From contig NC_066845.1 in assembly GCF_001640805.2 (NCBI RefSeq), forward strand, positions 19,718,307-19,782,306: 64,000 nucleotides of DNA. The letters run 5' to 3'. The notes beneath the pieces were generated by a model, which saw only the letters and a list, made by a program, of their open reading frames with translations, was not told the DNA's origin and made no database searches. This DNA comes from Lates calcarifer. Its lineage: Eukaryota > Chordata > Actinopteri > Centropomidae. The translations under genes and the position numbers were made by a program. Positions 23,060-33,731 of this stretch are shown piece after piece (the first letter of the stretch is position 1; each line of letters starts with the position of its first letter).

Positions 23060-26000
23060 GTGAACAACTAACATTAGCTTCAACAACTGAAGCTACAGAC
23101 TTCAGTTACTGCATTTGTATCAGTGCTGTTGTGTGATATCTGCTCATGTGTGCTGTTCATTAACAGTAATCGGTGACAAGTAACGCCACTACCTTACTAC
23201 TATTCTTGTTTTTAGCAAGCTTTAGACATACGTGAAGAAATGCCTGAACAGACTGTAAAGAGAATGTGTGCCCTGCTGGGGATGCTCAAATACAGGCCTC
23301 CTGGTAACCTCTCTGATGTGTAAGTAACTCCAGACAATTTCAAATAAAAGGCCTTTTCATCTGGTGAAGCACTTTTTGTGTGTAGTCTTCAAATATATTT
23401 TCAACAAATGCTCTGCCTCCTCTCATCTCTTGCAGGAGCACCTTCAGACAGGGTCTGGTGACTGGCAGCAAACCTGTGGTCCACCCTATCCTCCACTGGC
23501 TGTTACAGAGGGTCACTGAACTGAAGAAGAGGGCTTACCTTGCTCGCTTTCTAGTCAAACTGGAGGTGCCTGCTGAGTTTCTGCAGGATGATATCATCAA
23601 TGACACCTATCACCAGGTTTCTCAGTATATTACAGATTCAGTCACCATGTAATTTCCTGTTGCTTTTATTTTGGACTTGCTAATTATAATACTGCTGTAT
23701 TTTTACAGTATGAGGAGCTGGTGGAAGGATTTAAGACCTATCACAAGGAATGTGAACAGCTGAGGACTTCAGGCTTCTCCACAGCAGAAATCAGAAGGGT
23801 AAACAAAAAGTCAACAACTTCTTTTTGTTTGAAGCTCTTGATATTAACAATCTCAGCATAGAAGTTGTATGCACTTAACATTGGAGGTGAAACAGTTACT
23901 CAGTTAGTCTTTTCTTGGTTTTCACTTGTCCCTTTTAATTTAATTTATATTTGGTGATGGTTGGTGTGCTGCTGCTGTAACAAAGCAATTTCCTGTCAAG
24001 GATCAATAAAGTACCATTCTATTCTATTCTAGTCACAACGTTAATTGCAACTATTCTGATAACTAACTTATAAATATATATGTTTTTAAGCAAAGATATC
24101 AGAAATTCACTGGTTCCAGCTTCTCAAATTAGCATACCTACTTGCTGATTTTCTTAATTTTACGATGCTAACCTAAATATATTTGGGATTTTTACCACTG
24201 GTCAGACAAACAAGTAATCTGAATATGGCAAGTCAGACTTTGTGACAGGCATTTTCCCCATACTTTTTACTGATATATTATGGATATACCAATTAATGCA
24301 ACTGAGACATAAATCAGGACATTTTTTAATAATAAAACCAATTACTAGTTGATTGACAGGCTTTTGTTCAGCAGTTATAAGTAATGTTTCTATGATATTC
24401 AATAATTCACTTTCCTTATCTTAGTTCATACAGTGCTCTGAAATATTCCATTTTATTCTTTAATCACAGGACATTAGTGCAATGGAGGAAGAGAAAGACC
24501 AACTAATCAAACGTGTTGAGAGGCTGAAGAAGAGGGTAAGGCTGACTGCTCTGGGAGGCCCCTTCGCTCTTTCAATGCTTGGGAGGCTTTAGGATTCACT
24601 GTGGAATGAAAACATGACCTCAGACATATATCACCAGCTCCTCTAACAGACCTGACAGGCTGTAAGGCTGTCTTAACAAGGCTGTGAAGTAATGAGGTGT
24701 TGATTTAATAGGTCTTACTTACAGGCCCTACCGAAAGGTGAAACCTGACTCTTGGTTATTTCTGCTGACCATGTGATAACCTGCAATGGACATCGTCACA
24801 TTAACTTGTTAATCCACTAGGTGGAGTCGGTGTCCAACCATCAACGGATGCTGGAACAGGCCAGACAGCTGCGAGTGGAGAAGGAGAGAGAGGAGTCACT
24901 GACTCACCAGAAGCAAGAACAGAGGAACCAAGTAAATGCTTGTGATTAATTCTGGTTTATCATCACATCCTCTTGGTATATTTTACACCAACATCGTAGA
25001 CCTACTGAACTGTATGCTGTCTGCTGTGCTTTGGAGGTGTTGTAGTTGATTCTTTTTTTATTCTTTATAGGCTCACCATTACACCTAAGGCCTTTTCAAG
25101 CTACAAGATCTTTCAGTCACTGTTTCATGTTTGATATTAGAGCCAAAAGAATTTGACAGCAAATTGTTCAGTCAATTGAGTAAATTTCTCAGCAACTATT
25201 TTGATAATCAGTTAATTTATTAAGCACAGTTTGTGAAAAAAAGTCAAATATTTGCTACTTTCTGAGTATTTGTTGCTTTTCTCTGTACTCTCACTGTAAA
25301 CTGTATATCTTTGGGTTTTGGATTGTTGATCAGACAAAATAAGACATTTGAGGATGTCACCTTGAAACACATCTGACAGGTTGTGATGGGCATTTTTTCT
25401 CCATTCATGACATTTAATAGACTAATGATTAATCATTTTACTAATTAAGTAATCCTCAGATTAAATGAGCTCTATTTGAAATAAATAAATAATTACAGAA
25501 TTAATTTGTGTAAAATTGTAGCTTTTGTAGATGAAAAGTTTCAAACATTTTGAAGACAAATTTTCAGGAGATTATAAAGTTGCTTGAGAAGAACCAGTTT
25601 GTGGGAATGGTCAGCTTTCAGATACAGTACTTTTATTGAGACATGCTGAATAGAGCTCAAACAGTGAGTTGATTAATCGATTTGTCAGTTGTTCACTAGC
25701 AACATATAATCAGTTAAGCCAAAACAGAGTCAAGCATAAGAAGGTTCAAGTTATTCTATGACTTTTAAGACAATTTTCAAAAAATCACCGCTTCCAACCT
25801 CTGAAATTTGCTGGCTTTCAAAAAGATCAATCAATAATAATATCAATAATGAAAATAGTTGTTAGCTTCATTTACCTGTATTAGTAATCATTTTTGTCTG
25901 TGCAGCTGTTCCAGGCAGAGCAGAGACTGCAGAGATCACAGCAGCAGTTGAAGGATTTGCGACAGGCAGCAGCAGATGCCAATCCAGAGAGTGAGTACCT

Positions 26001-29000
26001 ATGTCCTGCTGTTGCCTCTGCAGGACACAGCTGGATGGGAAGTTCAAGGGCACAGCGGAGCGTTAGGGGGTCTCTAAGCTAATAGGCTTTTATCTGTTGA
26101 GACCCTCTAATTATACTGATCTTTGAAGTGCTGTAGTGCAGCTTATGTGATGTTGGAATTGTCTCCTTTTGTTCTCATCTGGTATTGGGCTCTTCAGCCA
26201 GAGAAGAGATTTACACATTTGCAGTTTCTAAAATGACCTGTGCAATGCAGACTGAGGTGGAGCTGCACAATTAGTCGCTTATCACAATTACTGTATGTGT
26301 GTGTCCAAATAAGAATATAGCTGTCATTCAGTATTAGTAGTTACTATAAAATTAATAAAGGACTATTTCAGTATCAGTACATTTAACAGCAGGAAACATT
26401 AGTGGTGTGTTTTTCTGTATCTTAAGTGGCTTTGCATATATAAGTGATATTCAGCATGAATCAAGTAAAGAGCAGTTAGAAGGCTGATAGGCTTTCAAAA
26501 CAATTAAAAGCTCTGTCTCTTTAAGGTTTAATGAAGAGGCTCGAAGAGGAGATCAAGATCAACTCCTACATGGTCTCTGAGAAACTCCCCAAAGAGCTGG
26601 AGGGTATGAGGCATACAGTGCAGTACCTTCAGAAGGTGGCATCAGAGCCTGCCATGGGCCAGGCTGATCTCCAGGAGCTTGAGGACAAGGTCAGGAACAG
26701 AATGTAGTGTTGTGTCTGTATACACTAATTCGTCACAAACTTGTGATGTGTTCATCTTTGAGTGATCTTTAATTCATACTTTAACAGATTAAAGAAGTTG
26801 ACTATCAGATAAACCAGCTGATTGAGAAGAGGATGATGAGAAATGACCCCATGGATGACAAACTGACCCTGTACAGGCAACAGGTGTTGACTTCATTTCA
26901 TTTCTTTTATCTCTGTGTGACATGGGCCCTGTGGGTGCAGACTGTGGTGTTGTGTGATGATAAAGGTGCCCTGTGCAGTTTTTGCAAACAAAAGGTATTG
27001 ACACATTTTTTGGTAATTAAACATTAACAACATTGTGTGGGATCCTCGAGGCTGAAAAAAAAAAACAAGGACCCAGTCATACAAAACACAGCTCCCTATC
27101 ACTACAAGTTCTAGAAAATCAGTACACTGATGTACATTGCAGTATTTATTTGTTCCCTTAGAAGGCCCAACTTTTCATGAGAGAGTGCTGATGAAGTTTT
27201 AGGTTATATTTTAAGGCACTATCCTGTAATTATAATAGTGTTTAGTTCTGAGCAAGACCTTGTGGTTAAAACATATTGTCTGTTTTTTTTTAATCAACCC
27301 CAAAACATGTTTTAATACATCAAAAATGTCTTAAAATTATGAAAAACCCAGAATCTACTGTATGTTTATGCAGATGTTTTTGATTTCAAAAGTGTAACTA
27401 CTGGACACAAGATGTTTCCTACTTCACTGAAAATGTAGTTCTCATTGTCTGTGACCTGGAGGCTTCAAGCTTCCACAACACTCTTGTGTAAGTTACATAT
27501 TGGACCATGATTGGCTTCCAAACTAGTTGTGACATTCAGTTGTTTCTATAGTGACAAAACGTACCTAAAATACAGCTAATTAAATGTGCTGAAGTTTAGA
27601 GACGTCATACTTACAGCACAGGTACTCTATGTGGAGTAGATGACCTGACTAAAATAGCACCCCAGTTGATGAGCTGATTTGATTTCTGGTGTGCTTTGAT
27701 TTTTTGTGTCTTGTCTCTTTTAACCTCTGTTGGAATGCTTGATGATGAACTACCAGTGCTGTGAGGATGCGTGTGCCGGGACATAGAGCTATCCAAGTGC
27801 CTTTTGTTTACAAGCTTATGTTTCTTGCCCTAATAACATTCCCACTGCTCAGTGGCTTCCCATGGTTAAAAGTAAATCAACAGAAAATGTTTTGTCATGT
27901 TTGTTTTTCTAAAGTAACATGACTCTTGCAGGCCTCGATCATCATTCGAAGGAAGGAGTCAAAGGCAGAAGAGCTTCAGGAAGCGAGGGAGGAGCTGGCC
28001 GCAGCAGAGAGGGAGCTGAGACAGAGGACCAACCAGCCACAAGCTTCAGATGGGGAGGAGGTCATCCGGGGGGATGAGGTACACTGCTGGAAGTGTTTTT
28101 TTACAGTCACAAAATAAAAACAGTACATATCAGCCAGTTATGAATTAATTCAGAGCCATGTTAATGTTATCAGAAATTGTCATATACATGATGTCTAACT
28201 TTATTTCTGAAAGTAGCCTAGAAAAGAAACATTTCCTGCATGATTATCTTCTTTGTGTGAGAGGTAGCAGCTAACATCACCTACAGAAACTCCTGCTTTA
28301 TCTAAGTGCACACAAGTAGATCCACAAACCGCAGAAAACACAAGAGGCTATTTCTGTTCTTATCCAAACACAGACAGGCTCACTGTCTAATGTTACTTAT
28401 CCCTTTTCCCTACTCTCCCTCACATTCCCATGCAGAGCCATAAATAGAACACAACAGAGAATATCCAGAACAAGGAACTGTACTGGACAAACTGCCTGAA
28501 AGTTGGCCTTTTCTCTAATCTTTAGTGTAATGAGTCTCCTAATTCAAGTCAGCTGGACACATTAAACAGACTTGGGGCATAAAACCTTGGTCTTTATTTA
28601 TATCCCATGACGAGGATGTACTCCCACTTTCAAACGCATGGCATGGTCTACTCTGAACTGTCACATTGACAAACCAGACTGAACTACTGACAAAGAGAAA
28701 GAAATGTAACAGTATTGTTACATACAGGTTAGAAGCCCTTGGGGAATGGATTCTTCTTTTGCCTGTGCATACATTAAACTTACAATCAAAGTGTCAACTA
28801 CAAACAGTTCTGTTTAAGCACAGGGATGTTGATAGATGGAGGGTGTGCTGTGACTGTATGCACTCTGTGGATGAGAATTTTTATAGCCTGGTGCCTGACG
28901 CACATTGATATCCATGAGGTGAGAGCTGGTCCCACTGCTGAGGCACTAGAGTCACAGCATGTGTGAAATTACAACAGCTTTCTCCATCCCCTGCCCTGTG

Positions 29001-32000
29001 ATCTGTGGGGCTGCTGTCAATCCCTGTGGATGGTGCACGTGTGTTGTTCCAGGAATGCTGTCCTGATGCTGACCCTGACCTCTGACCTGCATACATGCAA
29101 TGCCTACAGGGTTTAGGAAAAAACGCTCTATCAGGAACATTTAAGATACTAAAAGTATTATTTTAGCATTAGTAAACTGATGCCACATTACTTTGGGACA
29201 ATTGTATTATGACTTTAAAGGACTAGTTCAACGTTTTAGGGAATATGTTTATTGGCCCTCTTGTGTCTGACTGGACAACCAACTGGCCAATGTAGGCTGA
29301 GACCCCAGATCTGAGAGGTCCCAAAAGTCCACACATAGGGCATGTACTGCACTTACTGGGAACTTGGAGGCAACAGGATATGTACGCAATGCACATGAGG
29401 GTGGTAGGTGAGGTGTGGGCAGGGTCAATATGGACCTGGAAGAATATTTTGGCAGACTCTTTTAGCTTTGGACAGAGCAAGGCTAGCTTTTTCAAGCTCT
29501 AGCTTTTCCCCCTGTTTTCAGTCTTTATGCTAAGTTAAGATGACAGACTGCTGGTAAATTGAATTTCTCAAAATGCCAAACTATTCCTTTAAGTCAAGCA
29601 AGACCAGTGCGCAAAAGATGGACAAGCTCTGGCCTCTATGCTGCATTTTAAGACTTGGTTATGGGGCAGATGTAATGAGACAGTTTTTAGCATAAAAATG
29701 AAAGAGGATGGTGTTCTTGCAGCAGAAACAAAACTAAGACTTTCACAGATTCTGGCAAATGATAAAGGAAGTGAAATACCAATGGAAAAGTTATTTCCAA
29801 CATGTTTATTCTTTTCAGGTAGGGAAGAGAAAGCAATCATCTTAGCATGTAGAGAAGTAACAAAATCTTTGTTACAGGAAGAAATATTATGGTTGTAATT
29901 TAGAAAAGAAAACAGTGCTGGCAATAACACTGGTATAAGACTTAAGATCATATGTATTTCAACCACTGTCTATGTTCTGCGTTAATTATACCATTGTATT
30001 ACAATTAATTAGAGACTGACTGCAATGATGAGAGACAGACTGCTGTAGAGACAAAGAGGACTCTCGAGACTATACATGAATGAAGTTAATGGAGAATGTT
30101 TCGTCAAACACAGCTTATCAGACTCCTCCGTAGTTTTGGGCCATCAGCCACGGTGGAGATGATCACTTTATCAGAGGTATTTTCCATTCTGCTGGTTACG
30201 TGTCATCACATGCCACCTACCAACTGCAGGGTCTCTCTGAGAGGGATGACTACATCTGCTCGTCATTGGTTGGCCAGTAACATAAAACCACTTTGTCAAC
30301 CAGCCTCATCACACTGGTTAAATTTAGCCTTCCTTCAGTCAAGACACCATCACAAATCTGAGTATCATATGTGGAGATCTTTAAGTAGCTGTTTTTTATT
30401 TCTTAAGGGATACTTTCCTACTGTACGTCCTACGTGCAGTTATTTGGAATATCTGCTGCACCATTTACATTTCTGTGACTATATATGCAGGTGTGTGCTG
30501 GTGTCAGTGTACTGTATGTCTGAGACTAGTGTGTTATGACTGAGCTGCTGTCCAGTTTGACAGCAGTTGTTTTGGGGACACAATGTCAGGAACACTATGC
30601 AGTATTATTCTACTGTGCTAATTCCTCTCTCAGCCATGTCTGCCCTTGATGTCCCAAAATACACAAAGAATAAATGTACAGACACGCTCACATTCACACA
30701 CACGCACACACACACACCCACACTCACTCACACACACATGAAGCTTCATGGATCCCCAGAGGATGTGAAGCATATTCTGTGATTTCTGGGGCTGTTCTCC
30801 CGTGTCCATGTTCATTTATAGCTGCTCTTCATTGTGAAGGAGTTTCATTGTGTCCCAGCAGACAGTCAGGGCGGGGAGTGACTGAACATCCACTTAAAGC
30901 AGTTATTCTGCCAGATGAAGCTGTTTGCTGTACATAGCTGGCTGTGAACCTGAAAGGATCGAGTGACTGTTTCAGATCATGGCATGGCCGCCAGGCCCCG
31001 CTGCTGCAGTCACTGCTGTCTCCTAATCCCATCCCTCCCCTGGCTCAACCCATTGTCATCTCCTGTGGCCTTTCATAGTATTTCAGCTGTGCTGGACACC
31101 ATGTTGTCAAATATAAACTGCATGTATTCCTCTATCATTGAATTTCCCATAGAAGCATTTACATTTTCTTGCTTGTTGCAGACACAGGAACATTGGGTTT
31201 CACTGTACCACTAATAATGTCAAAATATTTACTCAGTCCTGTTTTAAAGCTGCTGTAATTGATATGTTTATGTTAAAAATGTATGTGATGATCCTGCAGT
31301 TCCCCTCAGCTCTGCAAAGAATTTTAGCATCTTGCAAGTTTACTGTTTTTGGTTCAGTCTCACTGCTCTCTTTAGCAGTATATCCAGATGCAGCAAGCGG
31401 CTGTTTTCAGGCAGAAAAGTTCTAAAAAGCCACTGTACACTATCTGTCAAGCATCAAGAGTCAGATAGACCAAGTTAGCAAGTGGTAAACATGGTGAAAC
31501 ATTTCTTAACAATAATATCAAGTGTTTGTTTAATTGGAAGATAATGTTGAAATCTGCTTCTTTGTTCTTCAAAGCTGAAACGTTTGGTGGTGAAACTGCG
31601 GAGCAGAGGAACTGTGTTCAAGAAGAAACGCCAGGAAATTACCGAGCTGAAGGCAGAATATGGAGTCCTGCAACGAACAGAGGAGATTCTCAGGCAGAGA
31701 CATGAAACCATTCAACAGAAACTGGTAACTCTTTCATGAGAACAAGAAGAAGGATGTTTTAGTGGTCTTGTTAAAGGAGGCCTCAGTAACCATCATTTTC
31801 AATGTTCCATATTGTAACTGGACCCCGTACCTGCTTTTAATACCCTATCTGCCCTATAGCATTCATACTGTATCCCCACCCCTCTCCCTGTGTTCAGACT
31901 GTTCTCCATTCCAAATGTGCTGTTTTCACTTGATCTCCCCATTCACGCAGTTTGTGTTAACAGTGAAGTGGTACAAAATTCCTGGAAATGGCTTCACACC

Positions 32001-33634
32001 TCTGTGTGGTCCCAGCACCTGACTTGTTGATAGGCTGTCTGACGCAGGCAGAGCTGCTATTTCTGATGGCTACATCTGCTGCTCCTCCTCTGTCTGCATC
32101 CCACGCTGTGTTAAAGCAACGAAAGTTTTCCTGCTGCTCACATGTCTAGCTGGCGATGTGTCCGCCCCTCTCTTTATGGGCTCAGCTCTGTCACTGCAGC
32201 TGAGATGTGCTGTTGTAGTGTGCCTGTATGTGCAAAACATTAAAAGCTTTGTGTTTGAATCAGTTTTCAAACAGTATTCATGTCACAGTCTCGTGAACTA
32301 ACCCTAGCCTCATGGTAAGCAAAGCTGTACGTTAAAATAATTTTAAAAAAATGTACTCAAATCATAAAGTCATTGATAGCACACTGACTGATTCTTCATA
32401 TTGATTCAGAGTTTTAGGCCTAAGCAACTCCTTCAGAAAATTGTTTTTGTTGTATGTGACCATTTGATTTCACTGCTGAATTTGTTCATGTTTAGATAAG
32501 ATGCCATGTGTCTTTGTTGTGTTTTTAAGCAAACTGTGGAAGCTGAAAAGGGAATTTCTGGCTACAGTGACACTCAGGAGGAACTGGAGAGGGTCTCTGC
32601 CATTAAGAGCGAACTTGACGAAAAGAAGGGTCGCACACTGGATGACATGTCTGAAATGGTGACTATTCCATGGGGCCTTGGGTAAAATCCCCACATATCT
32701 GACTTTGTAGTTAATGTAATACTGGTTCTTACTAATACATTTGTGCATTTTGAAGAAAACCTTCTCTAAACAAATATGTATTAAACAAATGCTAATTTTA
32801 TTTATTATTGTATTCTGTCTATTCTCCCTGTCTAACTCAGAATGTTTTAAATCCACTACACAGTAGTGTCCCACCCACACAACACGGGCGTTTTGACTTA
32901 ATTTGGCTAATTAGAGCTAATTAGAATGGCTTTAATAACAGTATGAGCCTGTACAGCCTGTGTCTGAGTGCCATCTTCTTCACTCTGTAAGGGCAGGACA
33001 TCTTATACTGTTGCCATTGTTCTAGGCATTCAGAGTTCAGATTTCACAGTTGTAAATAATAAAATAAATGATGTCTTGAGTTCCATTTAATTGCTTCAGT
33101 TTCAGGGTTCTGGTATATGCTGGCTCACTGCCACACTGTCCTGACTTAATGAACATGTAAATGGAACAGAGCCATCATTAATGTTATTAGTAAGACCTGT
33201 GTTTTTCCTGCTATGACACTGTCTGTTGTGAAAGGGGCCAATTGGTACAGGTTGCTGACCTCATGTAACTCCCAACAGAACCTCAATTTTAGCACAGGTT
33301 TAATCAGCCTGAGTGAAAACACCTGTGTTCATGTGCAGGGCATTTAACTAGGCTTAAAAGTTAAATGCATAGTTTTGATATCCCCTCTATCTTTACATCG
33401 ACACTGTAAATGTTCAGCATTATCCCAGCGTAGCTCATAGCTTCAATTTTATTTATCACCCTCTCATCCTTTTGTGTTAAGACCCAGAGGGAAGCAGTTG
33501 CAAGTGATTAGGCCATTCTCCAAGCTGTAGTGAGTTTGTTGATCAGATTGGCAGCAAGTACATTTGGCTCAGTAAATCATTTGTCACAGTCACATTACCT
33601 GCTGTTTAAATGTCTACACAGTTAAATGCTATTT

Positions 33635-33731
<97 letters not shown>

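Larger units (their letters stand above)
23799..24469 (+). other. ift81 intron 4
   Basis: Holds a retroelement-like 3' tail (23960-24035) and an AT-rich dispersed repeat fragment (about 24085-24310). No further exon. Confidence 0.8.
28079..31574 (+). other. ift81 intron 10
   Basis: 3.5 kb, the longest ift81 intron. Contains a TTAA-bounded inverted-repeat element (29215-29592) and an imperfect CA tract (30695-30738). The frames at 29589-29966 (minus) and 30096-30539 (plus) have no family resemblance. Confidence 0.8.

Noticed and set aside
29589..29966. 125-codon minus-strand open frame
   Set aside because: Begins in the flank of a MITE-like element inside an intron; no family resemblance.
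30096..30539. 147-codon plus-strand open frame
   Set aside because: Lies in ift81 intron 10, with no recognisable domain, no splice context and ordinary AT-rich intron composition.
32470..32880. 136-codon minus-strand open frame
   Set aside because: Antisense shadow over ift81 exon 12 and its intron.
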